Source: Ascaphus truei | Taxonomy: Eukaryota; Chordata; Amphibia; Anura; Ascaphidae | Direction: 5' to 3' | Assembly: GCA_036426205.1 (NCBI GenBank) | Contig: CM071573.1 | Location: forward strand, 69,367,425-69,431,424 | Length of the DNA stretch: 64,000 nucleotides | Shown here: one piece after another, positions 46,574 through 58,956 of the stretch | Position numbering within the stretch: the stretch's first letter is position 1 | Layout of the letters: each line of letters opens with the position of its first letter | Notes under the pieces: model-generated | The model's database searches: none | The model's input: the letters and a program-made list of their open reading frames with translations, nothing else | What the model was told of the DNA's origin: nothing | Translations under genes and position numbers: made by a program

Positions 46574-47458
46574 CTGGGCATAGGAGCAAGAGAAATGTAC
46601 TATTTGCGCCCGAGTAAACTTGTTGAATTCAGGTAGTTCATAATAAATCCTATAGAGTAATAAGCCGCCTGCAAAATGATCAGGTACCTAAAAAACCATG
46701 TCCTTCTGATGGACACTATTTCAGACTGAGCTGCGTGTCTTTAGATTTCCTGTTTAAAATTAAACACGCCGAATACAACCTTGCCTTGAGAAAAGGGCAA
46801 ATGACACATCCAGTTCATTGACTTGAACGAATCCAGGATTAATGGACGTGATTTGCAATGCAATGGTAAATCAGAAGCAGTCAGAGTTAAGAGCGTCAGA
46901 AATCCAAAAATGAATAATTGGTTTGTGTTGTGCATTTTCTACTTCAAGTTTTCATCTGGTTTTGATTCCCCTGCAAAGTTGATAAACTCTTCTTCCAATA
47001 CAAAATAAGGACAACTGATGTTACGGTCATAAGTGCCCATTAACTTAATTACTGAAGCATCATTTCTAACGATAACAAAATATTACTGTAACATTAGTCC
47101 AACACGGAGTAAAGAGTTCGTGTTCTGCAAAGTGGGAAAACCAGTGCCAGCTTAGAGAAGATAACCGAGTAATACTTTGACAACAGGGAAGCACCTTTCA
47201 TGAACATTGTGTCCAGGCCAAATTTGCACAGCTGCAAGGAAACCTTTCACCATATTCATAAACATGCTCCCTGGAATCCCTGAGCCCTCAACAGATTGTG
47301 CTTCCCAATCATAAGCCAAAGCTCATCACTTGTACGTATGTTGGGATCGACTGCTCGTCTGTATCACGTGAGCTCCAGTAAAACCATGACACTGTAGATG
47401 GGAGCCTGGGAGATAGCGATGTGAACGCACACCCAAGGCAGTCTGAATGCTCCTTTAC

Positions 47459-47557
47459 CTAATGCAGCTACAGCCGCCTCAAACCCCAGCTCCTCATCCC
47501 CAGGCATCTCGTTGTTACGATTACGACTCGGAGGACGGGATCCTGTTGGGGAAACCA
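47459..47557 (-). CDS. ZSWIM8: ZSWIM8 exon
   Basis: The acceptor cttgcag|TG and donor GCATTAG|gtaaag leave compatible phases. VSPTGSRPPSRNRNNEMPGD and EELGFEAAVAAL match the family. The arginine/proline front is a linker and the acidic/helical end is conserved. Confidence 0.94.
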
Positions 47558-47799
47558 CTGCAAGGGAACAAACAAGGAAAATGATTAGGAAGAGATGAAA
47601 CTGCCTTGTTACAAGTAAACTTTTAAACTGTGCACGCTTGATAATTTATTACAGATCGTCTGATTACTTTATAGATACAAAATAGCTTATATTATAATTT
47701 ATAACACACCAACATATTCAGAGGAGCAGTATAATTGGCTGAGACAAGACCATAAAATACCTACATGTTAAATACGTTAACACACATTGGTAGTTACAA

Positions 47800-48355
47800 T
47801 AACTATTTCATATAGCGTTTTTCTCCCAAAGGGACTCAAAGCGCTTCACACGTACAGTACAGCACGCAGCACATAGGAATGTTAGGCCGCGCTTATAGTG
47901 CTGGCGACGCGACCGATGATGTCACCCGTCGCCACCGGCAGAAGTTGTAATTTTACTTTTAGCGACAAGGCTAGTGACGTCACTAAAAGGGACGGGTCAC
48001 GCAATTTGATTGGTTTAGAGACAGTCACATGTGGCGACTGCCTGTAAAAAAATCAAATTTACCCGGCTTCCATATTTTTAGACGCTCCGTTGCTCTTACA
48101 ATAAGCGCTTGCGACAGAGTCAATGAATTTGTTTTGGAGCGACGTCGCAAGGCACTATAAGCGCAGCCTTACAGACACATCCCCTGCCCAGATGAGATTA
48201 CAATCTCTGTTGGTGCCTGAGGCACAGGGAGATAAAGAGACTTGCCCAAGGTCACAAGGAGCCGACACCGGGAACTGAACAATTCCCGATTCAAACTCGG
48301 TGTTGTCGTTCTCAGAGTCCGTGCCTTTACTCACTGAGCTGCTCCTTCAGCCCGT
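47800..48355 (+). mobile_element. SINE/MIR-like element interrupted by a MITE
   Basis: The 5' part (TCTCCCAAAGGGACTCAAAG) and 3' part (CTTGCCCAAGGTCACAAGGA ... CACTGAGCTGCTCCTTC) are split by a 284-bp Harbinger-like insert. The GACTTGCCCAAGGTCACA block resembles the conserved core of MIR/CORE SINEs. The insertion order is clear: SINE first, MITE second. Confidence 0.6.
47885..48168. mobile_element. PIF/Harbinger-like MITE, family H
   Basis: GGCCGCGCTTATAGTGCTGG and GCACTATAAGCGCAGCC termini are flanked by TTA on both sides (47882-47884 and 48169-48171). The interior contains GTCGCCACCGGCAGAAGTTG and TGATTGGTTTAGAGACAGTC, shared with the other H copies at 51.9 and 63.0 kb. Confidence 0.85.
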
Positions 48356-49937
48356 AGCACAGAGATATTACAGCACGCTCACATAATGAACCAGCTCAAT
48401 TGGAAGCAACACAATGCAACTATTGCCCAAGATGGAGAGAGGAACCCAAGCGACATCACAACTATTTTGTAAAAGAAGCAGAGAGAAGAGTAAAAATAAA
48501 CAAAGTGACGATTTCTATTGAAACTCAGATTCTTAGAACAGAAAAGACTGCTTGCTTAGGTTACTGTCAACATTGTAAATGTATATTTTTATACAAAACT
48601 AAAGAAAGCACTGCATGAATCTAGTTATATTTGACCTTTCCAGCCATATAGTGCTTGCTAATTCTAATAACGCTGCACTTTCAGAGTGGGTGAGCTGCTT
48701 CTGCATCCCGTCAGCTCACGGGCATATACAAGGGCAAGGGAACAGCGCTGTACAATGCTGAGCGATGTGACAGGGGCTCGCTCTGGTTAGGAAACGTAGG
48801 TTTCGCAGCCTGGTCATCGTTCAGACTTTAAAGCTGTCGCACGAGACGGACCTCACAGAGAGATGCATCTAACGGGGAGTGTACTAGAAGTTCCTCATTA
48901 CAAGATCCATGAGAAAACACAAGCCGAGGAACAAAACTGCGGCGTCAGAAATGCTGATAACTAAATTATGTTTCTACAACAATCTTGAGTCTCCACGTAT
49001 CGTACAGGTTTCCTGTACCCCATACAAATTAGTTTAACCCTTTGAGTGCCACGGCGTAAGCCCTACATTAGTCTGACACTCAGGGTCCCCGTGACGTACT
49101 GCGGTAGCTACAGCATCGGTTTCTAAGGGAGATTGCATCTTGCGCGTCCCTTCTGTTCAGTCTTTGGTCACATGATCACATGATCACGATTCCAAGAGGA
49201 GCCGTGGTACGTTGGCCCCCGTGGCTCCTCCGGCACTCAAAGGGTGAAAGGGGCAATCCCTCCGAGGACCGAAGTTGACAAATTCCAGCGACATGTTTAC
49301 GGGGTCTCATCTGCGTAATTAATACCTTTCCTTTTATCCAAATCTGGAACCTGCAAGTATTTATGTATTGTTATAATGTTAGACTTGGGAGGGGCTTGAT
49401 TTCCTCTGGCTGCTGCCTTTCGTGTGATGTCACTGTGTGATCAGTAAGGCTTGTGCAGCCAGAGTCCCCCCTCCCCGCATCTTTATTGGTTCTCTGATAA
49501 GGACAGGGTGAGATAAGGGAAAATAAGCACTTAATTGACAAACCGTCCCCCATTCACAGGCCCCTAAAAAAAAAAAATCTACTGGCCAACTATGGGATTG
49601 CACCTCTATGCTCCACACATGGGGCAGTATGGTTCAATGACCTAAAACTACAATTACAAATAGTATTACACAAACGTTTGCACCGCTGTAGTTTTCCATA
49701 TGCAGCTGTATCAGGCTAGACACAGCCCAGTGGTTCTCACACGTTTATAAGCCCTGTGCCAGACAGGGATTTTTGGATTACTATTCTATTCATATACAAA
49801 GGAGGTATATTCACATATGCGAAAGTGCATTGGTTATTCATAAAGCCGAGTGTGGCTGGTGGTCCCCAAGATGAAGGTTGAAACTGTTGGGAACAGTCTA
49901 GGGTTTTTGGTTTATAATCACCAAGCTATATCCTTAC

Positions 49938-50121
49938 CTGGGGTGCACAGGACATCAAAAATAAAACTGGCCAGCATGAGTGGCAGGACAGGTCTATAGT
50001 CACATAGTGTGCCGTCCCTCAACTCCTTTCCCCGTCCACGAATGGTGTTCATTTCATTGCAGTCCAATGGGATTTTCTTTAAAAGGGACACAATCTCAGA
50101 TTCTTGGTACGCCAGCTTCAC
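49938..50121 (-). CDS. ZSWIM8: ZSWIM8 exon (most 5' in window)
   Basis: The acceptor cacgtgtag|GTG and donor CACCCCAG|gtaagg give 61 codons plus one base. VKLAYQESEIVSLLKKIPLD is followed by CNEMNTIRGRGKELRDGTL and CDYRPVLPLMLASFIFDVLC. The SWIM zinc finger, BC-box and cullin box lie further 5', beyond 64 kb or missing from this assembly. No upstream exon is found between 50.1 and 64.0 kb. Confidence 0.93.
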
Positions 50122-51031
50122 CTACACGTGGCAAACAAAACAATGATATAAAGTAGTGGTTCCCAAACATCTTCTATATACAGACTAATGTTCTATATTC
50201 AGGATATCAAGGGACCATCGGACAAAAGGCTTGAAACCATTTCCCAAACAGTATACCAAACTAACAGTTTATACACCGCTCACAATTATATTAAAATTGT
50301 AATTAATCTTTGTATCTCTGAATGACAATGGGTGCAACCTATGGGCTAGGAAATGGATATTTACAAATTAGAGCGTTTGTCTGATAAAAGTCAGCAAATC
50401 CTCTACAGAAAGCACATTACCTTGGTGCATACAAAGCTAATACATTTTATATGCTTAAGTGAATATGAAGTGCACAGTGAAACGTGAATAAAATAGAAAT
50501 GTAATATTCTTCCTACGTGGGGCAGTCGGCTATTGTTGTAAATCACCGAGTGGTATGAATAATAATATGTTCGCTTGAAATGCCACTTTATTTATATCTC
50601 ATATCAACAAGTTAAATCAGTCATATATTAATAACCTATTTAAATATATTAAACAGCTATTGCTTGAATTTGTATGCTGCTATAAAGAACACAAGTGTGT
50701 GAACATCAAACAACACTGCATACACTAAACTATCATATAAATGCTGTATGTGAAACAGCGCAGCTCCAATGTCGCTTCCTAATTTTTCAATAAGCTAATG
50801 AAAACACCAGTGTTGTTGATTAATAATTGACAAGCAAACTGAGCATTAAGCTTGTGCACCAACCCTGGCTAAACTCACCTATAAATGCTGTGCCTGGACA
50901 CAGCGCAGCTCTGAAGCTCAGCTCGGCTTTAAAACCTTTTGTTACCAAACCACCAAAGTTTACTTTTAGGAGAGCAAATACTCTCTCTACATATCTATCA
51001 CCATGTCTATTGAGAACCCCCTGAAAGATCA

Positions 51032-51502
51032 ATGAAAGGCTTTCTTGTACCAAAGGGATTTCATAGATGTGGTTTCTGTAGCATATGTGAACATGAAAAG
51101 ACAATTAAATCCATCTCATCCAGAGTTACAAATGATAGATATAGAATTCAAAATGGTATAACATGCAATACAGATCATGTTGTCTATGTTTTATATTGTG
51201 GATGTGGAAAAAATGATGTCGGCCGGACGATAAGACCATTAAAGATAAGAATTATGGAGAATTTGAGATCAATAAAGAAGATAAATCTAGATTTCCCGGT
51301 GTCTAGACATTTTTCCAATTGTCCACATGGAAGCATAGACAATTTTCAATTCAGTGGTTTGGAATATATTCCATTATCTATCGGAGGGGGTAATAGACAG
51401 AACATCTTCAATAAACGAGAGAAGTTCTGGATATTTACCCTCAATACTCTAAACCCCTTTGGGATAAATACAGAATTGGAATCGAAACATTTGTTAATGT
51501 AA
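51032..51502 (+). pseudogene. GIY-YIG endonuclease domain of PLE remnant
   Basis: The frame is open over 156 codons but lacks the upstream reverse transcriptase and is out of frame with the preceding linker, so it is a fragment and not a host gene. VYVLYC corresponds to the GIY strand and DVGRT to the YIG strand, with tyrosine replaced by valine/aspartate. The catalytic arginine (GRTIRPLK) and glutamate (REKFWI) positions are visible. Confidence 0.7.
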
Positions 51503-51930
51503 CTAGTCAATGTATACATTGACACTTCTTTTTCTCATGGGGTAACAATAATAATCTTCTATGTGAATTTACATATGAATATTGATTTGCCCCAGTTACA
51601 AGGTTCCAACTGTTGATGTTTGTTCCGGTTAAAACGTTAGTCCTTTGACTGATAAAACAATGTACGATTTATATCTTTCTCCATCAATGTTTGCTTAGGT
51701 AATTTTGAGGTCTTTAACTGTGGTTAAAAGACTTAATATGAGAATATCAAAGGTCTCTTGTTATACATTTCAATTTAGGTAATTTTTGAATATCTTATTA
51801 TGAATATACTATTGTGCGATTAAAGTTTCTTATTCTCATTTCTCCTATTCAAGGTAATATCAACTGATGTGGTTGTGTCCTAAGAACATTTCATTATATG
51901 ATCTAATAGCTTTTTCTCCATACATGCCAA

Positions 51931-52185
51931 GGCTGCTCTTATAGTGCCGGCGACGTCACTGTCGCCGCAAGCGAAAGTTGTATTTTACTATCTGGCGGCG
52001 TCAAGGGCGACCAGGCTACTGATTGGTTCAGGGGCTGTCACATGAGGCGACAGCCCCTGAAAAATCTAATTTTTACGGCTACCAAAAATCGCGTCGCCAC
52101 ATCGCTGTCGCGCTTACTATAAGCACTTGCACCGGCGACAATGCATTTGTTTCCGGACGCCGGCGACGGCACTATAAGCGCGGCC
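51931..52185. mobile_element. PIF/Harbinger-like MITE, family H
   Basis: CTTATAGTGCCGGCGACG and GGCACTATAAGCGCGGCC ends. TTA follows the right end; the left flank is CAA, so the duplication is decayed. It is nested in the PLE remnant. Confidence 0.8.
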
Positions 52186-52545
52186 TTACTTGGACAATGT
52201 CTAGATGTTATAAAGCCGCTGTACGCTTATTAGTCTAAATATTCAAAAAATGTATTTTATTGTACAGATTTAATCTTTAACCTAGATAAAAGCACTACAA
52301 TAGCATTACAAATACAATAAACAATTTATATAAATAGGAACCTCAATTTGTTTTATGATATACACATATATACATATCTTTGATTATATACATATCTTTG
52401 ATATTATATATATATATATATAAACAAAGAAAAGACTGCGCCTATCAGGTATATTTAAACACTGAGATGTTTGTATGTTATGGTATAGAACAGTATGGAT
52501 ATGGCACAATAAAAGATTGACTATACACTTGTTATGAAATAAAAA

Positions 52546-52770
52546 TGTATATATATATATATATATATATAGCTACAATATTGAGTTATTTGTGGACAAG
52601 TAAAAATATATATAAAAAATGGTGTAAATTGTGGACCAATAATATAAACCAATGAATGCTAAAAACCCTATTTCAAAATAAATTGTGATGCAAAATATGA
52701 AAAAATATATATGAAAAAATGAAAAATAAATAAAAAATATAAAAATGAAAAAAGAGTTCAAAAATAGGAT
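52546..52770. repeat. TA microsatellite and AT-rich spacer between copies
   Basis: A TATATA run ends copy 1, then about 200 bases of very A/T-rich sequence with many AAAAATATA runs lead to copy 2. The corresponding position after copy 2 (61396) has different DNA, so the two copies diverge exactly at the microsatellite. Confidence 0.8.
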
Positions 52771-53105
52771 ATGGCAGCATGAATGCTACGAGTATAATGG
52801 GGAAGTGAGCGTTTGCAGACCTGTCTGAGAATTAATGTGGTCCCACCCATAATGTTAGGCAGAACACATTTTAAAAAAAAAGGAGGGATTTTTTTATTTA
52901 CATTATGGAATAAATGATGCATTTTGTTAAGCAATGCTTATTTGTCACTCTAAACTTTCTTCAAGCTACAAAATATAGTTTATGGGGCTAATGGAAACCT
53001 CTGGTTTGGATATGGGTACTGAACATGACTCCCATAATTGAGGGGTACTGGGTTCATGCTGCTGCCCTGGCTTGCCCTGCGGTAGTCTCCTTCTATATGT
53101 TAGGA

Positions 53106-53295
53106 ACAGGGGGCTCCAAGGTCAGCCTCAAGACCCCACCAAACAGGTCAGGGTTTAAGGATTCCCCATTTCAAGCACAGGTGGCTCAACCTGAGGCTCC
53201 GTCTTCAACCGAGCCTCTGGTTGAGCTGCTGTACTGAAGCAGAGATATCTAAAAATCGAACCTGTGGAGAGGGGTCTTGGGGTTGGAGACCCCTG
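53106..53295. mobile_element. Second copy of family A MITE
   Basis: Same insertion as 44274-44466, with several single-base gains and losses. Confidence 0.85.
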
Positions 53296-53400
53296 GTTAG
53301 GGGAACACTACATGTACAGTAGCTATGCAACATAACCCCTCTCTCGCAGTCTTAGAGAGTATATCCCAGTCTTCTCTGACGAACTCTAACTGCCCTGTAC

Positions 53401-53632
53401 CTGCCCACACTTCCACTGCTTGTGGCTCTGGCCCCTGCGCTGGGCCCTCTGCTGTGCACTGGAGGAGGATTGATCCCAGGGAATCGTGGAGGAGCTGCTG
53501 ATGCTGTCGCTGTCCTGTCCAACGGCCCCAGTGAGTGGCTCCCCAACCCGACCACGTAACGGGCGGCGGCTGAGGGTCGTGGGCTTCCGGGGATGTGGTC
53601 TCTGGGCGCTGCTGGGTCTGTCTGGGCACTGC
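53401..53632 (-). pseudogene. Frameshifted second copy of ZSWIM8 serine-rich exon
   Basis: Corresponds to 44572-44794 but is 232 bases long instead of 223, with multiple indels. Fragments such as DSDSISSSS survive in shifting frames. The donor becomes gtac and the acceptor region is altered. Confidence 0.85.
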
Positions 53633-54055
53633 CTGACTAACACAAGATCGAACAGGACATAGTAAACACAAACTACACACCACATAAAAACACAAGATCT
53701 TCTAACACAAACTGAAAACCACACTGCCAAGGAAGCCGCGGGCGCAACAGGACACGACGCAAATAAAATGTATCTTTATCTCCGAGACGCAGATTCTCTC
53801 AGATTTGGCTGCTCCAGTTCAGTATTTGAAAAGCAGAAGGTTTCTGGAAGGTGAAAGAAACACCTCACACCGCCACCAAGGTTAAGCCAAACTGGTTATT
53901 AACTGTAAAAAAGGACATACTACAATGTAGGCATTTAAACAAAGAACAATGTGGAAACACCTTTCCGGGTATTTTTCAGCAGGCTGAAGGGTACAATGTA
54001 AGCCCTTCAGGTTTGAGGAGTGGCTCTCCGTCACCTAATGGTGTGAAACACCTAC

Positions 54056-54204
54056 CTGTAGCTTCTTTTTCTGACGCACTGGCGACCCCCAGCATCTCCG
54101 TTGTAATCCGCCACGGTTTCCAGGGCCAGCGGCTCGGAACCTTTCCTTCCTGTTTGAAAACGTGCCCTTCCCCTGCAGTTTCACTGGCCGACTCTGGGAG
54201 CCGT
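54056..54204 (-). pseudogene. Frameshifted second copy of ZSWIM8 basic-linker exon
   Basis: Corresponds to 45184-45336 but is 149 bases instead of 153. Small deletions and an inserted base break the frame set by phase. Confidence 0.85.
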
Positions 54205-54948
54205 CTGTATTAAGACATCATACGCACACACATCACCACACCAAAGCATTGCGAGTCTCTACCCCAATCATGTACATTACTGTAACAACGGACTACCCAA
54301 AAATGGACGGTATAGCCTTTTCCCTTCACTTAACCCTTTCCAGTAGAAGAATGGTGTTGCAGTGATCAATCAGAGAGTACACACAACATATCGGGTCCCG
54401 GGGTGAACTGAAACGTTGTGTTTGTATTCGTGAACAATCCGAGTACACAAGATTCGTAAGCAAAGCGTTAGGAATAGGTTTACTCTTAACAACTATTTGA
54501 ACTCTGTCTAAGGGAACCTGAGCATTTTGTCCCATGGTTATATTGGGTGTTGGCCGCACTCCTGGGTTCTGTTGCCCCACGGGAACTATATGCAGCTCCA
54601 CTTTTCTTTCTATCGTTACCTACACTGAAGAGCATGCCATTAGGTTGGGTTTTTTTCTATCAGAGAAATGGGGAGACATGCACAAGGTCACGAGATCCCA
54701 CTGAATCCTGAGCTAACTCTTTATAGGCCACTGCCTAAGTAGGTCAAATATATTTCCCATTGCACTCAACAGTAATGCTTGCACAGTACATACAAATCTA
54801 TCTAAACATATAGTGACATGAAGGTCAATGGTATGGGCCATTACTATACTGCCATCAAGGTGTATTGTATCCCATGTATTCTATGACTGTGACAATGACC
54901 ATGCCTGCACAAAGTCTCAAGATGGGAGAGAGGTGCAAACAATGTTAC

Positions 54949-55183
54949 CCTGAGTGCTCTTATCCGCTAAGTTCTCTGCCAGGCCTCCATGGACTGCACT
55001 GGTCCCACCCGGCTGCAGGTGAGTGGCCGGGCTACCTGATATGAGGATGGGTGCAGTGGAGTGGGAGGCATTTTGGAGGGAGATTTCTGATTGGTTGTGC
55101 CGTGGGTTTGCTAGAAGAGTAGAAGGAGCTCAGGGTCTGCGGTTGTGAGTCTGACTTTCTCGGTCCAGCAGCTTGTCCAAAAT
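54949..55183 (-). pseudogene. Second copy of ZSWIM8 exon with compensating indels
   Basis: Corresponds to 46089-46323. Length is equal (235), but a two-base insertion and two single-base deletions shift the middle out of frame. Confidence 0.85.
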
Positions 55184-55308
55184 CTGCGTGATGGGAGGCA
55201 CAAAACAAAACCAACATAACCAGCTTTAAGTCTGTGCGTGCATATGTTGCTTCCACTTGTCCACTAACTTGGCATGCAGGAGTGGTGAAAGACAAGACAT
55301 TGACATAC

Positions 55309-55430
55309 CTTTTTTAACTTTGACTGATATCTTTATAGTAATCATCAGGGCAAGAGCCAAATCCCCCTTCTCCCTTCGGGTACCCTCACAAAGCAAGGGA
55401 TGCTCAGCTTCATGACAGTCGTCTTCATTC
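55309..55430 (-). pseudogene. Second copy of ZSWIM8 exon, three bases short
   Basis: Corresponds to 46449-46573 (122 versus 125 bases). Three separate single-base deletions remove the frame locally; EHPLLCEGTRREKGDLALAL survives. Confidence 0.85.
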
Positions 55431-56311
55431 TGGGCATAGGAGCAAGAGAATGTACTATTTGCGCCGGATAAACTTGTTGAATTCAGGTAGTTCATAATAA
55501 TCCTATAGCGTAATAAGCCGCCTGCAAAATGATCAGGTACCTAAAAAACCATGTCCTTCTGATGGACACTATTTAGACTGAGCTGCGTGTCTTTAGATTT
55601 CCTGTTTAAAATTAAACACCCGGAATACAACCTTGCCTTGAGAAAAGGGCAAATGACACATCCAGTTCATTGACTTGAACGAATCCAGGATTAATGACGT
55701 GATTTGCAATGCAATGGTAAATCGAAGCAGTCAAGTTAAGAGCGTCAGAAATCCAAAAACTGAATAATTGGTTTGTGGTTGTGCTTTTTCTCACTTAAGT
55801 TTTCATCTGGTTTTGATTCCCCTGCAAAGTTGATAAACTCTTCTTCCAATACAAAATAAGGACAACTGATGTTACGGTCATAAGTGCCCATTAACTTAAT
55901 TACTGAAGCATCATTTCTAACGATAACAAAATATTACTGTAACATTAGTCCAACACGGAGTAAAGAGTTCGTGTTCTGCAAAGTGGGAAAACCAGTGCCA
56001 GCTTAGAGAAGATAACCGAGTAATACTTTGACAACAGGAAGCACCTTTCATGAACATTGTGTCCAGGCCAAATTTGCACAGCTGCAAGGAAACACTTTCA
56101 CCATATTCTAAACATGCTCCCTGGAATCCTGAGCCCCTCAACAGATTGTGCTTCCCAATCATAAGCCAAAGCTCCTCACTTGTTAACGTATGTTGGGATC
56201 GACTGTCGTCTGTATCACGTGAGCTCCCAGTAAAACTCTGACACGTGTAGATGGGAGCCTGGGAGATAGCGATGTGAACGCACACCCAAGGCAGTCTGAA
56301 TGCTCTTTACA

Positions 56312-56409
56312 CTAATGCAGCTACAGCCGCCTCAACCCCAGCTCCTCATCCCCAGGCATCTCGTTGTTACGATTACGACTCGGAGGACGGGATCCTGTTG
56401 GGGAAACCA
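56312..56409 (-). pseudogene. Second copy of ZSWIM8 exon, donor altered
   Basis: Corresponds to 47459-47557. The donor context tttacct has become tttacact and one A of an AAACCCC run is missing. Confidence 0.8.
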
Positions 56410-56731
56410 CTGCAAGGGAACAAACAAGGAAAATGATTAGGAAGAGATGAAACTGCCTTGTTACAAGTAAACTTTAAACTGTGCACGCTTGATAATTATT
56501 ACAGATCGTCTGATTACTTTATAGATACAAAATGCTTATATTATAATTTATAACACACCAACATATTCAGAGGAGCAGTAATTGGCTGAGACAAGACCAT
56601 AAAATACCTCATGTTAAATACGTTAACACACATTGGTAGTTACAATAACTATTTCATATACGTTTTTCTCCCAAAGGGACTCAAAGCGCTTCACACGTAC
56701 AGTACAGCACGCAGCACATAGGAATGTTAGG

Positions 56732-57017
56732 CGCGCGCTTTATGTGCTGGCGACGCGACCGATGATGTCACCCGTCGCCACCGGCAGAAGTTGTAATTTT
56801 ACTTTTAGCGACAAGGCTAGTGACGTCACTAAAAGGGACGGGTCACGCAATTTGATTGGTTTAGAGACAGTCACATGTGGCGACTGCCTGTAAAAAAATC
56901 AAATTTACCCGGCTTCCATATTTTTAGACGCTCCGTTGCTCTTACAATAAGCGCTTTGCGACAGAGTCAATGAATTTGTTTTGGGGCGCGACTCGCAAGG
57001 CACTATAAGCGCAGCCT
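56732..57017. mobile_element. Second copy of family H MITE
   Basis: Collinear with 47885-48168, nested in the second copy of the SINE, with scattered indels (for example gcgcgcgc at the left end). Confidence 0.8.
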
Positions 57018-58776
57018 ACAGGACACATCCCTGCCCAGATGAGATTACAATTCTGTTGGTGCCTGAGGCACAGGGAGATAAAGAGACTTGCCCAAGGTCA
57101 CAAGGAGCCGACACCGGAACTGAACAATTCCCGATTCAAACTCGGTGTTGTCGTTCCAGAGTCCGTGCTTTACTCACTGAGCTGCTCCTTCAGCCCGTTA
57201 GCACAGAGTATTACAGCACGCTCACATAATGAACCAGCTCAATTGGAAGCAACACAATGCAACTATTGCCCAAGATGGAGAGAGGAACCAAGCGACATCA
57301 CAACTATTTTGTAAAGAAGCAGAGAGAAGAGTAGTAAAATAAACAAAGTGACGATTTCTATTGAAACTCAGATTCTTAGAACAGAAAAGACTGCTTGCTT
57401 AGGTACTGTCAACATTGTAAATGTATATTTTTTATACAAAACTAAAGAAGAGCCTGCATGAATCTAGTTATATTTGACCTTTCCAGCCATATAGTGTTGC
57501 TAATTCTAATAACGCTGCACTTTCAGAGTGGGTGAGCTGCTTCTGCATCCGTCAGCTCACGGGCATATAACAAGGGCAAGGGAAACAGGCGCTGTATACT
57601 GCTGAGCGATGTGACAGGGGCTCGCTCTGGTTAGGAAACGTAGGTTCGCAGCCTGGTCATCGTTCAGACTTTAAAGCTGTCGCACGAGACGGGACCTCAC
57701 AGAGAGATGCATCTAACGGGGTGTACTAGAAGTTCCTCATTACAAGGTATCCATGAGAAAACACAAGCCGAGGAACAAAACTGCGAGGTCAGAAATGCTG
57801 ATAAACTAATTATGTTTCTACAACAATCTTGAGTACTCCACGTATCGTACAGGTTTCTGTACCCCATACAAATTAGTTTAACCCTTATGTGCCACGGGTA
57901 AGCCCTACTAGATCTGCACTCAGGGTCCCCGTGACGTACTGCGGTAGCTACAGCAATCGGTTTCTAAGGGAATTGCATCTTGCGCGTCCCTTCTGTTCAG
58001 TCTTTGGTCACATGATCACATGATCACGATTCCAAGAGGAGCCGTGGTACGTTGGCCCCGTGGCTCCTCCGGCACTCAAATGGGTGAACAGTGGCAATCC
58101 CTCCGAGGACCGAAGTTGACAATTCCAGCGACATGTTTACGGGGTCTCATCTGCGTAATTAATAATCCTTCCTTTTATCCAAATCTGGAACCTGCAAGTA
58201 TTTTGATTGTTATAATGTTAGACTTGGGAGGGCTTGATTTCCGGTCTGGCTGCTGCCTTTCGTTGATGTCACTGTGTATCATAAGGCTTGTTGCAGCCAG
58301 AGTCCCCCCTCCCGCATCTTTATTGGTTCTCTGATAAGGACAGAGGTGAGATAAGGAAAAATAAAGCACTTATTGACAAACCGTCCCACCATTCACAGGC
58401 CCTTAAAAAAAAAAAATCTACTGCCAACTATGGGATTGCACCTCTATGCTCCACACATGGGCAGTATGGTTCAATGACCTAAAACTACAATTACAAATAG
58501 TATTACACACAACGTTTGTCAAACACCGCTGTAGTTTTCATATGCAGCTGTATCAGGTAGACAACAGCCCAGTGGTTCTCACACGTTTTATAGCCCTGTG
58601 CCAGACAGGGATTTTGGATTACTATTCTATTCATATACAAAGGAGGTATATTCACATATGCGAAAGGTGCATTGGTTATTCATAAAGCCGGTGTGGCTGG
58701 TGGTCCCCAGATGAAGGTTGAAACTGTGGGAACAGTCTAGGTTTTTGGTTTATAATCACCAAGCTTATATTCCTAC

Positions 58777-58956
58777 CCTGGGGTGCACAGGACATCAAAA
58801 TAAAACTGGCCAGCATGAGTGGCAGGGACAGGTCTATAGTCACTAGGTGCGTCCCTCAACTCCTTTCCCGTCCACGAATGGTGTTCATTTCATTGCAGTC
58901 CAATGGGATTTTCTTTAAAAGGGACACCAATCTGGATTCTTGGTACGCCAGCTCAC
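58777..58956 (-). pseudogene. Second copy of ZSWIM8 exon, frameshifted
   Basis: Corresponds to 49938-50121 (180 versus 184 bases). Losses in AAAAAT and TTCCCC runs and gains in CAGGGACA shift the frame. The donor reads tacc instead of ttacc and the acceptor is altered. Confidence 0.85.

Larger units (their letters stand above)
43974..52571. repeat. Copy 1 of ~8.6-kb direct duplication (clean copy)
   Basis: It carries six intact ZSWIM8 exons, a family A MITE, a SINE with a nested Harbinger MITE, and a PLE remnant. Everything here recurs in the same order at 52771-61395. All coding frames and splice sites are intact in this copy, so it is the better representation of the locus. Confidence 0.95.
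50860..52571 (+). mobile_element. Penelope-like element 3' portion with GIY-YIG nuclease
   Basis: Frame 1 encodes KPFVTKPPKFTFRRANTLST up to LLRTP (about 50927-51024). A frameshift then leads to a 156-codon ORF (51032-51502). That ORF has a CGFCSIC zinc-ligand motif (residues 13-19), HVVYVLYCGCGKNDVGRTIR (GIY-YIG core, residues 49-68) and KREKFWIFTLNTLNPFGIN near the end. This is the endonuclease layout of Penelope-like elements. The reverse transcriptase part is absent. TA-rich sequence and an H-family MITE lie in the 3' region. Confidence 0.75.
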
